A stretch of DNA of 64,000 nt, taken from contig JAFPYR010000021.1 in the NCBI GenBank assembly GCA_017412115.1, forward strand, positions 1 to 64,000, written 5' to 3'. The stretch is from Bacteroidales bacterium (GTDB lineage Bacteria; Bacteroidota; Bacteroidia; Bacteroidales; UBA3824). Below, piece after piece: positions 1-8,336 of this stretch. Position 1 is the stretch's first letter, and each line of letters starts with the position of its first letter. The notes below the pieces were generated by a model, which saw only the letters and a program-made list of their open reading frames with translations, ran no database searches and had not been told where the DNA came from. The translations under genes and the position numbers were made by a program.

Positions 1-36
1 GAAAATTGAAAATTGAAAATTGAAAATTGTCAATTA
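1..36. repeat. short AT-rich tandem repeat (GAAAATT x4)
   Basis: Four direct copies of the 7-mer GAAAATT fill positions 1-28 and are followed by an inverted ATTGTCAATT. The array ends just before the dapL start. A related AATTGACA repeat occurs at 29663-29685. It continues upstream of the window, so its full length is unknown. No function is visible. Confidence 0.7.
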
Positions 37-49
37 AAATATAAAAGAA

Positions 50-1246
50 ATGGCATACATAAACGATAATTTTACCAAAATACAGCATCGTTACCTTTTT
101 GCTGATGTTGCAAAACGAGTAGCGGCATACAAAGAACAAAACCCTGATGTAGAAATAATTAGACTTGGTATCGGCGATGTTACACAACCACTCGTTCCGG
201 CGGTGATAGAGGCTATGCACCGCGCTGTTGATGACTGCGCCAAAGCAGAAACTTTTCACGGCTACGGACCTGAACAGGGTTATAAATTTTTAATTGACAA
301 AATCATCGAGCACGACTACAAATTGCGTGGTATCAATTTCGATAGTGATGAAGTTTTTATCTCCGACGGTGCAAAAAGCGACCTCGGTAATATTGGCGAC
401 ATTCTTTCCGTCAATAACTTAGTGGGCGTCACGGATCCTGTTTACCCCGTTTATGTAGACACTAACACAATGGCGGGACGGCAAATTCGCTATATCCCTT
501 GCAACGAGCAAAACGGTTTTATGGGCGATATTCCTAACGAAAAACTTGATGTTATGTACCTCTGTTTTCCCAACAATCCCACTGGAGCTGTCATCACACG
601 CGAGGGATTGCAACGTTGGGTGGATTACGCCCTCAGCCACAACACTTTGCTGATGTACGATTCGGCATACGAGGCATATATCACCGACCCAGAAATTCCG
701 CATTCAATTTATGAAATCCCCGGTGCAAAAGAGTGTGCCATCGAGTTTCGCAGTTTTTCAAAAACCGCCGGATTCACAGGAGTACGCTGCGGTTACACTG
801 TTATACCCAAAGAGTTGAAAATCAAATCCTCCGACGGCTCTTTCGCAGCCCTCAATCCCGTATGGAATCGCCGTCAATGCACTAAATTCAACGGTGCGTC
901 GTACATTTCGCAGCGAGGTGCAGAGGCAGTTTATTCGCCTGAAGGACAACGTCAAATTAAGGAAGTGATAAAATATTATTTGGATAACGCCAAAATTATC
1001 CGTAGTAGTCTTCAAAAATTTGGCTTCAAGACATTCGGCGGCGAGAATGCGCCCTACATTTGGGTTAAGACTCCAGGTAACGAGGATTCGTGGTCTTTTT
1101 TTGATCGTCTTCTCCACCATGCTCAAGTGGTAACAACACCCGGTGCAGGTTTTGGTACCTCCGGCGAAGGTTATATCCGCATCACAGCCTTCGGTAGCCA
1201 CCAAAACAGCGAGGAAGCTATGAGGAGAATTGAAAAAATGGGGTAG
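50..1246 (+). CDS. dapL: LL-diaminopimelate aminotransferase
   Basis: A 398-aa fold-type I PLP aminotransferase. DapL converts tetrahydrodipicolinate directly to LL-diaminopimelate using glutamate, so it shortcuts the succinylase route to lysine and peptidoglycan precursors. The N-terminal [10 protein letters not shown] segment, the [12 protein letters not shown] motif, the [10 protein letters not shown] glycine-rich stretch and the [12 protein letters not shown] segment carrying the PLP-binding lysine are characteristic of DapL rather than general aspartate aminotransferases. Length matches the family (about 400-410 aa). The ATG at 50 lies just behind the short repeat. The gene appears to be the last of its transcript, because a strong terminator follows at 1256. 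The upstream neighbour is outside the window. Confidence 0.95.
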   Translation: MAYINDNFTKIQHRYLFADVAKRVAAYKEQNPDVEIIRLGIGDVTQPLVPAVIEAMHRAVDDCAKAETFHGYGPEQGYKFLIDKIIEHDYKLRGINFDSDEVFISDGAKSDLGNIGDILSVNNLVGVTDPVYPVYVDTNTMAGRQIRYIPCNEQNGFMGDIPNEKLDVMYLCFPNNPTGAVITREGLQRWVDYALSHNTLLMYDSAYEAYITDPEIPHSIYEIPGAKECAIEFRSFSKTAGFTGVRCGYTVIPKELKIKSSDGSFAALNPVWNRRQCTKFNGASYISQRGAEAVYSPEGQRQIKEVIKYYLDNAKIIRSSLQKFGFKTFGGENAPYIWVKTPGNEDSWSFFDRLLHHAQVVTTPGAGFGTSGEGYIRITAFGSHQNSEEAMRRIEKMG

Positions 1247-1255
1247 AAAATATAC

Positions 1256-1292
1256 GAAAAAAGTTGCGATAATCATCGCAACTTTTTTTTTT
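1256..1292 (+). terminator. intrinsic terminator after dapL
   Basis: AAAAGTTGCGAT and ATCGCAACTTTT form a perfect stem around a very short loop, followed by a run of T. It lies about 10 bases past the dapL stop codon. Confidence 0.9.
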
Positions 1293-1362
1293 AAAAAAAT
1301 GTTTCACTAAAAATTCCTTAAATTAAGTTTTTCTTTTCGTGGTTTTCTGAAAAAGATTATTA

Positions 1363-1392
1363 TTTGAAAATTAAAAAAAATATTTATATTTG
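1363..1392 (+). promoter_or_regulatory. Bacteroidetes-type promoter for the 1418 gene
   Basis: TTTG at 1363-1366 and TATATTTG at 1385-1392 match the -33 and -7 elements of Bacteroidetes sigma-A promoters with an 18-bp spacer. The -7 box lies downstream of an alternative in-frame start at 1364, so translation must begin at the later ATG at 1418. Confidence 0.75.
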
Positions 1393-1417
1393 TCCGATAA
1401 TCAAAAAAAAGAATACC

Positions 1418-2377
1418 ATGAAAAAAACAATCAAAATCATCATTCTCACTGCTTTGACAGTATTCGTACTTGGCAGTAGAGAAAGAGCTAAAGCTCAGAA
1501 TTTTAAACCTTCAGGTAAAACTCCTTCGGAATTGTCAGCTGTAGAAATCAAAAAATCAGTTGAAGGAGATTTCAATAAGGATGGGGTTAAAGATTTGATA
1601 ATCAGTACAGATAAAGGTTCTGCAATTTATTTCGGCAAATCAGACGGTTATCAACTTTTCCGTGATTACAATCTTACATTCAAAGACGACGACAAAATCA
1701 CCGTTAATGACAAAGGCGTGATAAGGATTCAGAGAGATTTTTCTGGTAACAGCGATGTCTTTTTGTTCCGTTATCAAAATGATGCGTTTCAACTTATCGG
1801 CGGTAAAAAAGACCGTCATAAGTCTGAACATTACGATTATTCGTACAATTTTTCTACCGGCAAAATGATTAAAACCGACGGCGAAGGCGCAAACAAAAAA
1901 TCTACAACCGAGGTGATGCCCAAACAACCGCCTTTGAAATACGGTTGGTTTCCTTTGAGATGGGATGTGCTTGATTTTTTGTTTATTATTAATGAAGATA
2001 ATACGAGTTCGTCCCCTAACGAAATGCTCATATTTTGTATTTACCGTACCATGCAGGAGCTCGAAATGATGCATTGGAGTATGTGCGATTACGAGAGTTA
2101 TTATGGTAAAAATTTACCTACCGAAGAAAAGGACGGTACTTGGAGTGCTCTCGGTATTTATGAAAGTCCGGGTAGTTATAATTCACAAACTAATCTTACT
2201 ATATCAAAATTAACTAATGGTACTTACAAAATAATAATGAATGAAAGTTTTCAAGACCGTTCTTACGAATCTCAAATCAACGAAGACGGTTCCAACTTGG
2301 ATGAACTTGATATTCCTGATGAAGAAATCTCAAAAAACGTTTATATATTTGATAACGGAAAATTTGTTGAAAATTAG
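1418..2377 (+). CDS. exported protein with EF-hand-like FG-GAP segment
   Basis: A 319-aa protein with an N-terminal signal peptide (MKKTIKIIILTALTVF..., cleavage likely near AKAQ). Around residues 50-75 the motif DFNKDGVKDLI followed by an IYFGK strand resembles a calcium-binding FG-GAP/VCBS-type blade. The remainder has no motif that I recognise. The start at 1418 was chosen over an upstream in-frame start because a consensus promoter box lies between them and the signal peptide begins here. The next gene, 28 bp downstream, encodes a larger lipoprotein with an equivalent motif, and a third exported protein follows, so the three probably form one transcript. Function unknown; cell-envelope or periplasmic location is inferred from the signal. 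Confidence 0.7.
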   Translation: MKKTIKIIILTALTVFVLGSRERAKAQNFKPSGKTPSELSAVEIKKSVEGDFNKDGVKDLIISTDKGSAIYFGKSDGYQLFRDYNLTFKDDDKITVNDKGVIRIQRDFSGNSDVFLFRYQNDAFQLIGGKKDRHKSEHYDYSYNFSTGKMIKTDGEGANKKSTTEVMPKQPPLKYGWFPLRWDVLDFLFIINEDNTSSSPNEMLIFCIYRTMQELEMMHWSMCDYESYYGKNLPTEEKDGTWSALGIYESPGSYNSQTNLTISKLTNGTYKIIMNESFQDRSYESQINEDGSNLDELDIPDEEISKNVYIFDNGKFVEN

Positions 2378-2405
2378 TTTTTTTTTAACCTATTTTCAAA
2401 TTATC

Positions 2406-4031
2406 ATGAAGAAAGAATTTTTAATAATTTCCGCCATAGCATTGTCGGTATCCTGCGGCGGAACCTCAAATCAGAAGGCACAAAACACCGATTCTGCTCA
2501 AGTTAGTATAGTTTCTACGGAAACGGAAACAGAAACGGATACGCCTGTCGGAGAATCAATTATTTATGCTTTAGGCGATATCAATAAAGATGGAATCAAA
2601 GATTCAGTGTCGATTTACGGCGAAAAAATCTCTGATGACAAAGAACTTTCGCCATTAGCAAAAGGAATGAAAGTCTTTCTCGGTAAAGGTGACGGCAAAT
2701 ATTCGCTGTTTAACAAAAGCGATATTTATTCATTGAAAGAGAATTTTGGTTTTGAAAACGATGAAGATTACGCACGAAATTCCAAATTTGATTCCTTGAG
2801 TATTTCTTTGGAAGGTGATTTAACGGTTGTTTTTTCTGTTGGAATGGACGGACTGTCTACTTTTTCGTATAAATCCCGTTTGATGGATAACGATATGAAA
2901 ATCATACTTTTTGAGTATATGGAAGATGCTGAATCAAGTTATTCTTTTGTGTGTGATTTCCTTAAAAAAGAAATTATAAGTGTATTTGAAGATCATTGTG
3001 TAGATTCCGAAGAATATCACACTTCAATAATAAGAGGTGCTTTGCAGTTTGATAAACTTTTCAGTTTTTCAGAAAATCCTATCGGAAAAGCCTTTCGTAT
3101 GGACTACGAATCAGAGAAACAATCTTCCGGTGAGTTTACATACAAAGATGCTGAACATAGTAATTTGATGTATGTTAATGTAACGAAAAGTACGGTTCAG
3201 ACCAATGGTTGCAATATGATGAAAGTTTTCAAACAGTTGGAACGCAAACCCGAGGACACAATGGGCGAAAAAAAATTCAAGGACGAAGGTGTTTATGCCT
3301 ATTATTCTCTGACAGGAAACGACGGAGAATTTACCCGTGTAATGCATAGTTACGAATTTGACTCTGGGGAGAAATATTTGGTCTTGGATTTTTACAATCA
3401 TGAAATCACTGCCTATATTTGCAAAAACAATGTATTGACCAAAACTGAATTGCCCGTAGAATTACAACCTTTTAACAATGCGGCTTATAAGTTTATTTTT
3501 GATGATAAAGACGGTTACGCTTTTTACGGACACAAAATTGATTTTGTAAAAAGTGCAGGCGACACTACTGTTTTGGAGTGGCGTAGGGATAAATTTGAAT
3601 TTGTTTCGGGACCAAAACCGCAAAGCACCAAAGTTGATTTGCACGAAATTTGGAAAAAGATAATTGCATTTTCTTCAGAAGAGGATATGGGAATTTGCGG
3701 GGATTGTTGGCCGATAGAATATCACGAAGATGCTCCGATTCCTTATTTTGATCAACTATCAAGTAAAGGTGCAAATTTGGGCGAGTTGTATTGCTTTCAA
3801 GTAAATGACGGTTATAAAATCTATTATGTAGACAATACGACTGATGACGGTTTTTTCTTGTATACGTTTGAACATAAAAACGATAAAATCACTTTGCTGA
3901 ATGATGATTTTTCGTTGGAAGACTACAAAGAGTTCGGCTTTATTGAAGGCGGCAAGGTGTTTAGAGCTTGGAAAAAAACAGACGGTTTCGACGATTATCT
4001 TTGGAACGGCGAAACGTTGGTAAAGAAATAA
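2406..4031 (+). CDS. lipoprotein with EF-hand-like FG-GAP segment
   Basis: A 541-aa predicted lipoprotein. The signal MKKEFLIISAIALSVSC ends in a lipobox with Cys17, followed by a Gly-Gly and a Ser/Thr/Glu-rich linker (TETETETDTP). Around residue 70 the sequence DINKDGIKDSV...VFLGKGDGKY repeats the calcium-loop plus strand arrangement of the preceding gene, so the two look like distant paralogues. The start at 2406 fits the lipoprotein signal; an in-frame extension to 2241 would overlap the upstream gene by 137 bp and bury the signal. The large C-terminal part is rich in aromatic and acidic residues and is unrecognised. Probably surface or periplasmic; role unknown. Confidence 0.7.
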   Translation: MKKEFLIISAIALSVSCGGTSNQKAQNTDSAQVSIVSTETETETDTPVGESIIYALGDINKDGIKDSVSIYGEKISDDKELSPLAKGMKVFLGKGDGKYSLFNKSDIYSLKENFGFENDEDYARNSKFDSLSISLEGDLTVVFSVGMDGLSTFSYKSRLMDNDMKIILFEYMEDAESSYSFVCDFLKKEIISVFEDHCVDSEEYHTSIIRGALQFDKLFSFSENPIGKAFRMDYESEKQSSGEFTYKDAEHSNLMYVNVTKSTVQTNGCNMMKVFKQLERKPEDTMGEKKFKDEGVYAYYSLTGNDGEFTRVMHSYEFDSGEKYLVLDFYNHEITAYICKNNVLTKTELPVELQPFNNAAYKFIFDDKDGYAFYGHKIDFVKSAGDTTVLEWRRDKFEFVSGPKPQSTKVDLHEIWKKIIAFSSEEDMGICGDCWPIEYHEDAPIPYFDQLSSKGANLGELYCFQVNDGYKIYYVDNTTDDGFFLYTFEHKNDKITLLNDDFSLEDYKEFGFIEGGKVFRAWKKTDGFDDYLWNGETLVKK

Positions 4032-4057
4032 TAATTTTTTTTAAAACCTTAATTACC

Positions 4058-4906
4058 ATGAGAAAATTAATTTTGATTTCTGCATTTTCCGTTTTAACGC
4101 TTGGAGGTGTTAAAGCGCAGACGATTGACGGACAGTGGACTGACGGATTTGTTTTTTACACCGTTGAAAAAACTGCCGATGATTACCGTTTTGACGGATT
4201 TTTGGGTGAAGACCGCAGTTTTACAATCAGTAAAACCGCAGCAAATAAATTTGTCATAAAAAAAGAAAGCGAAGAGGAGTATTATAGTCTGGGCAAAAAC
4301 GGTTATACGGTTAAGTATATGGCATTGACAGACAGTTACGGTAAAAAAAGCGAAATTTTAGCAAGTTATGATTCTAAAAATCAGATGTTTTACGCCATAG
4401 AAAAAGATCGTACTCCTAATGATAATTTTTATGCGGCGGGCATTACTGAAATGTTTGAAGGTATCTTGGGACAAGAAACTTTTGAACCCTTTTCTGACGA
4501 ATATAGTATCAGTAGCTGTGTTACAATCAGAATGTCGGGAAATGTTTATGTCTTGAAAACAACTCCAGATGGCATAACGCTTTATAACTCTAAAAAAAAT
4601 GATCTTGGCTACGAGCCGACCACTGTTTTTAAAACTTTCAAATATACGGATTCAGGGCAAGGTTGGTGGCCTCAAACCTCTAAAATTGTATTGAATGTCA
4701 GCATTTTGAAACTTTTTGATGCTAAACAGCTCCGTTTGATGCGTAACGAAATTTATGCACGGCACGGCTGGCAGTTTCAGTCTGAGGATTTGAAGAAGCA
4801 TTTTTCGCAGTTCCCTTGGTATAAGTCATTGGGTAACAATGCTTCCGTGAAACTTTCATTGTTGGAACAATATAATATCAATTTGATAAAGGCGTTGGAA
4901 AAATAA
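4058..4906 (+). CDS. exported YARHG-domain protein
   Basis: A 282-aa protein with a signal peptide (MRKLILISAFSVLTLGG, predicted cleavage after VKAQ). The C-terminal region contains LRLMRNEIYARHGWQF...FPWYK, the hallmark of the YARHG domain, a small extracellular module found in secreted bacterial proteins of mostly unknown function. The start at 4058 matches the signal peptide; the in-frame extension to 3968 runs back into the previous gene. It is 26 bp behind the 2406 lipoprotein gene and followed by a strong terminator, so it is the last gene of the three-gene exported cluster. The biochemical role is unknown. Confidence 0.75.
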   Translation: MRKLILISAFSVLTLGGVKAQTIDGQWTDGFVFYTVEKTADDYRFDGFLGEDRSFTISKTAANKFVIKKESEEEYYSLGKNGYTVKYMALTDSYGKKSEILASYDSKNQMFYAIEKDRTPNDNFYAAGITEMFEGILGQETFEPFSDEYSISSCVTIRMSGNVYVLKTTPDGITLYNSKKNDLGYEPTTVFKTFKYTDSGQGWWPQTSKIVLNVSILKLFDAKQLRLMRNEIYARHGWQFQSEDLKKHFSQFPWYKSLGNNASVKLSLLEQYNINLIKALEK

Positions 4907-4922
4907 CGTAAAAAAAAATATA

Positions 4923-4972
4923 TATTTCGCCGCAGATATGTATAAGACATTGATTGCGGCGAAATATTTTTT
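4923..4972 (+). terminator. intrinsic terminator after the YARHG gene
   Basis: TATTTCGCCGCA (4923-4934) pairs with TGCGGCGAAATA (4955-4966), followed by T-rich sequence. It ends the 1418-4906 cluster. Between here and 5163 I see no credible gene, only short shadow ORFs. Confidence 0.85.
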
Positions 4973-5162
4973 TATGCTGATGCCGTTACTTTGTCAAAAA
5001 AGACTTTTATGTCAAGAGGAATAAGACTTTGTTCTCGAATTGATGTTTCCATTATTGATTCAAAAAATTTTAAGATCTTCCTCTACTTCGGCTACAAAAA
5101 CTCTGATGTGCCGTTTAAACAAGCTGATAAGCATATCTTTATTGTTTTCCCTTCAAAAAAAA

Positions 5163-6542
5163 TTAACGTTTCATTTCCCAAAGGTCGAAATTGAAGAGTT
5201 TTGGACCTTTTCTGCCCGTGAAAACGAAATAAACATCGTGAACGCCGGTTACATTCGTTTTTATCGCCGTTGAAAATGTTTTAAAAGTTTCCCATGCTCC
5301 TGTGCCGACAATTTCAAGTTCTGCTATCGTTGTGCCTTTGATGCTGTCCAAATGAACTTCTATTTTGCCGCCTCTCAAAGCGCTTGCAGCACGCGCCGAA
5401 AACGTTTTGGGCGAGATATTGCCGAAATCCACGGATTGAAGTTTCGTATAATCGCCGTTATGAATTTCGCTGACATAAACGCCTGTTTTTTGATTTTGTT
5501 CGGTTTTAACACCGAATGAAAAAGCCATCGTTTCAGCTTGAACTTTTGTGTAAGGATTGAAATTCTTTAACGGTTTGACGCCTTCGTTTGTGGGCATAAT
5601 AGTCGGAAAACTTCCGTCCGGGTTGTATTTAAACTCTTCTACGGCTATGCTTCGTCCGAATCCGCCGCCTTTAGGAAGTTTTCCCGTGTGATAAAAGAAG
5701 TACGAATGTCCTTTATAATCCGTTACACCGCAGTGATTCGTAAACGAGCCCGTCTCACAAAGTGGCATTATTTCGCCTGCGTAAGTCCAATTACCGGGAA
5801 GTTTGTCAGAAACAGAATACGAAATATGTTCGGGAACACCGCCTGAGGCATAAAGAAGTTGATATTTACCGTTGCGTTTTGTAAGCCAAGGACCTTCAAC
5901 ATAACAGTCTTTGTAAGTTTTGCCTTCTTCACGTTTTCTCATAACGGGTGCGCCGAATGACTTTTCGTCCATCTCTACCAAGCCTAATTCACCGCTGTAC
6001 GATATCATGTCTTCGTTTAATTTCAGATAATAAACTTGAGGATTGCCCCAGAAAAGCCAAGCTTGATTGTCATCATCGATAAAAACCGTAGGGTCGATGT
6101 TGTCCCATGAACCATTGTCAAAGAGTGGTTTGCCGAGTGCATCTTTGAAACCGCTAATAGGATTGTCAGAAACGGCAACACCTATTGCCATTCCGTTCGT
6201 TAATTTGGAGTGTGCGCAGATATACCAATAAAATTTTCCGTTGCGATAAATTGTCTGTGCTGCCCAAGCTCTGTCATCTGCCCACGAAAACGTTTCCAAT
6301 GCCAAAGGAGAACCGTGGTCGGTATAATTTACCATATCCTCGGTCGAATAAACTCTCCATTCCTGCATCCAAAAAAAGTCTGCATTGTCCTCGTCGTGTC
6401 CCGTGTAGACGTAAAGTCTCTCGCCGTGAACCATAGGCGCAGGATCGGAGGTAAAACACGTTTGAACTACCGGATTTTGCGCATTCATAACATTAGCCGT
6501 CAAAAGCGCAGATGTCAAAACTATTGATTTAATTTTTTTCAT
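5163..6542 (-). CDS. secreted GH43 glycosidase with C-terminal carbohydrate-binding domain
   Basis: A 459-aa protein with a signal peptide (cleavage near MNAQ). It is a five-bladed beta-propeller glycoside hydrolase family 43 enzyme, a family that acts on arabinan, xylan and arabinoxylan side chains. The expected catalytic triad is visible: Asp33 in TSDPAPM (base), Asp150 in DNIDPTVF (pKa modulator) and Glu216 in VEGPWL (acid). From about residue 335 the sequence resembles a CBM6-like beta-sandwich (QAETMAFSFGVKTE, then YTKLQSVDFG and GGKIEVHLDS). It is a single gene rather than part of a SusCD locus. Exact substrate cannot be set from sequence alone; xylosidase or arabinofuranosidase is most likely. 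Confidence 0.9.
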   Translation of the reverse strand: MKKIKSIVLTSALLTANVMNAQNPVVQTCFTSDPAPMVHGERLYVYTGHDEDNADFFWMQEWRVYSTEDMVNYTDHGSPLALETFSWADDRAWAAQTIYRNGKFYWYICAHSKLTNGMAIGVAVSDNPISGFKDALGKPLFDNGSWDNIDPTVFIDDDNQAWLFWGNPQVYYLKLNEDMISYSGELGLVEMDEKSFGAPVMRKREEGKTYKDCYVEGPWLTKRNGKYQLLYASGGVPEHISYSVSDKLPGNWTYAGEIMPLCETGSFTNHCGVTDYKGHSYFFYHTGKLPKGGGFGRSIAVEEFKYNPDGSFPTIMPTNEGVKPLKNFNPYTKVQAETMAFSFGVKTEQNQKTGVYVSEIHNGDYTKLQSVDFGNISPKTFSARAASALRGGKIEVHLDSIKGTTIAELEIVGTGAWETFKTFSTAIKTNVTGVHDVYFVFTGRKGPKLFNFDLWEMKR

Positions 6543-6567
6543 AATATATTTTTATTAAGTAAAAATG

Positions 6568-6602
6568 TTTGCGCAAAAGTAATAAAAAAAAATGTAAATT
6601 TG
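6568..6602 (+). promoter_or_regulatory. Bacteroidetes-type promoter for the EamA transporter
   Basis: TTTG at 6568-6571 and TAAATTTG at 6595-6602 form -33 and -7 elements with a 23-bp spacer, a little longer than usual. Transcription would start about 17 bases before the ATG at 6626. Confidence 0.6.
6574..6581 (-). promoter_or_regulatory. -7 box for the GH43 gene
   Basis: On the minus strand the sequence reads TACTTTTG, an exact TAnnTTTG -7 element, about 30 bases before the GH43 start. It sits between the -33 and -7 elements of the divergent transporter promoter, so the two promoters overlap. No clear minus-strand -33 box is visible. Confidence 0.6.
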
Positions 6603-6625
6603 CTCCTTGAAAAATATTATTGAAA

Positions 6626-7525
6626 ATGTCTTTAAAAACTAAAGGAATTATAGCTGGAATTATAGCCGCCGTTTGTTACGGAACCAATCCGTTAGGCGTA
6701 CTTTATCTTTATCAAGAGGGTTTAAATACTGTATCTACAGTGTTTTACAGATATTTGACGGCGATCGTGATGTTGGCTGCGATTATGATTTTTAGGGGTG
6801 ATAATTTCAAAATTACTAAAAGGGAACTTTTAGCGACTTCGTTTCTCGGAATTTTTTTCGGATTGTCATCGCTGATGCTTTATGAAAGTTTCAATTATAT
6901 GGACGCAGGAGTTGCCTCAACCGTGCTTTTTTCTTATCCTGTAATGGTTGCCGTTATAATGGCGACATTTTTTCATGAAAGAATTTCTTTGATAACTATT
7001 TTGTCGCTTGCACTTGCTTTGGGTGGTATTATAATGCTTTCAAAAGGTGGCGGTGATAGCAATGTTTCGATGACGGGAATTATTTTAGTGATTTGTTCGT
7101 CTTTGACTTACGCCGTTTATATTGTTTCCGTCAATAGAGCCGATGTTAAAATGAATCCGATAAAATTTACGTTTTTTATAGCCGTGTTTGCTCTTGTGAT
7201 GTTTGTGGGTTATTCGTTTTTCGGTCAAAACAATTCCATTCAAATCTTAACAAGCGGAAAATCATGGTTTTGGGCTGCGTTTTTAGGATTTTTCCCAACG
7301 GTGATTTCTCTGATTTTTATGAATGTTTCCATAAAATTGGTTGGCTCCACACCGGCTGCAATAATCGGCGCATTAGAACCTTTAACAGCTGTTATAATAG
7401 GTTGTTGCGTGTTTTCTGAGGCTTTCTCTGCAAAACTTTTTTTAGGAATCGTGTTAATATTATCCTCAGTGATATTAATTGCGGGCGGAAAGAAAAAAGT
7501 TATCGGGCAATCAAAGTGTCAATAA
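6626..7525 (+). CDS. EamA/DMT-family transporter
   Basis: A 299-aa inner-membrane protein with about ten hydrophobic helices in two homologous halves, the plan of the EamA drug/metabolite transporter family. Features include the N-terminal GIIAGIIAAVCYGTNPLGVLY helix, the FFHERIS turn after helix 4 and the second-half LEPLTAVIIGCCVF...GIVLILSSVI segment ending each EamA repeat. Substrate cannot be deduced; members export amino acids, metabolites or purines. The ATG at 6626 is preferred over an in-frame TTG six bases upstream. Its 3' end overlaps the convergent DUF4249 gene by 26 bp. Confidence 0.85.
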   Translation: MSLKTKGIIAGIIAAVCYGTNPLGVLYLYQEGLNTVSTVFYRYLTAIVMLAAIMIFRGDNFKITKRELLATSFLGIFFGLSSLMLYESFNYMDAGVASTVLFSYPVMVAVIMATFFHERISLITILSLALALGGIIMLSKGGGDSNVSMTGIILVICSSLTYAVYIVSVNRADVKMNPIKFTFFIAVFALVMFVGYSFFGQNNSIQILTSGKSWFWAAFLGFFPTVISLIFMNVSIKLVGSTPAAIIGALEPLTAVIIGCCVFSEAFSAKLFLGIVLILSSVILIAGGKKKVIGQSKCQ

Positions 7526-8336
7526 AAACCGTGCTTGCTGAAAAATAACCTGCTGTTTTTATTATCGGGTTGTCGCTTTCGATGTTGGTGTGCAAATTAC
7601 CGTGCGCCTCGTCGAAATAGCCTCCCGACCAAATGGTTTCCGCTAAAAGCGAACGCAAATATTTTTCGTAATCTTTGTCAATGGAATATTTTCTCTCTAT
7701 GATTTGAGTTCCTCTTGGAAAAAAAGTTTCTTGAATTTTGGGCGCAAAAAGTTGCGAAATGTCCACCGTTGTCAGCGAATAATAATATAAAGTGGCGTTT
7801 TTTTGCGTATCGTCGTCTTCCGTCCAAGAAAGTTTTAGAACGTATTTTGCGGGATTTTCCAAAACGTAAGGCTCTGCCACTGTATTAACAGACATTTTGT
7901 CAGGAAAAATATTGTAAGTGATTTTATCGGGCGGTGTTACGGGAAGCATTGTTGTTTGAGCGCTCAGAACTGCGCCTCTGAGTTCGACGTGGAGCGAATA
8001 CAAATTGCCGGTAATGCCAGCAAACTTATCCATTGAAGTATAAATTCCGTCAGCCGTTTCTTTGTACAGATACGTGCTGTCGCCTGAGGTAACGGCTACT
8101 TTTGCTCCTCTTAATGCTATCCGAGCCGTGTCTTGATAGTCCGAAAGCATTGAAAGATAAACGGTATGGTTTATAAACTCGTTTGTTACCTCGCCTTCTA
8201 CCACAACGGTATTTTTCTGTATTTCGTCTATGCTGAATGGAAACTCATGTACGCATGACGAAATACAGAAAACCATTAAGCCGATACTAATAATCGCCTT
8301 CGTTGAATTCGTCGAATTTGCCGTTGTATTCTTCAC
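7500..8336 (-). CDS. DUF4249 outer-membrane lipoprotein
   Basis: A 278-aa predicted lipoprotein (lipobox ISSC, Cys28, after a hydrophobic AIISIGLMVFC stretch). The pattern of an early VVVEGEVTNE strand, an ALRGAKVAVTSGDSTY segment and a late TIWSGGYFDEAHGNLHTN region matches DUF4249 proteins, Bacteroidetes lipoproteins usually encoded beside a TonB-dependent receptor with a carboxypeptidase-like N-terminal domain. Here no receptor is adjacent. The start at 8336 is needed to supply the signal peptide; it places the first 50 bases inside the end of the upstream PBP gene, in another reading frame. The genes are probably co-transcribed with translational coupling. Role unknown beyond envelope location. 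Confidence 0.75.
   Translation of the reverse strand: MKNTTANSTNSTKAIISIGLMVFCISSCVHEFPFSIDEIQKNTVVVEGEVTNEFINHTVYLSMLSDYQDTARIALRGAKVAVTSGDSTYLYKETADGIYTSMDKFAGITGNLYSLHVELRGAVLSAQTTMLPVTPPDKITYNIFPDKMSVNTVAEPYVLENPAKYVLKLSWTEDDDTQKNATLYYYSLTTVDISQLFAPKIQETFFPRGTQIIERKYSIDKDYEKYLRSLLAETIWSGGYFDEAHGNLHTNIESDNPIIKTAGYFSASTVFIDTLIAR

Noticed and set aside
758..1276. 172-aa minus-strand ORF across dapL
   Set aside because: It lies fully opposite the dapL coding sequence and its terminator, has no promoter and reads as low-complexity antisense protein.
4991..5273. Two overlapping short ORFs (67 and 77 aa) past the YARHG terminator
   Set aside because: They run into the antisense end of the GH43 gene, lack recognisable motifs and promoters, and overlap each other.
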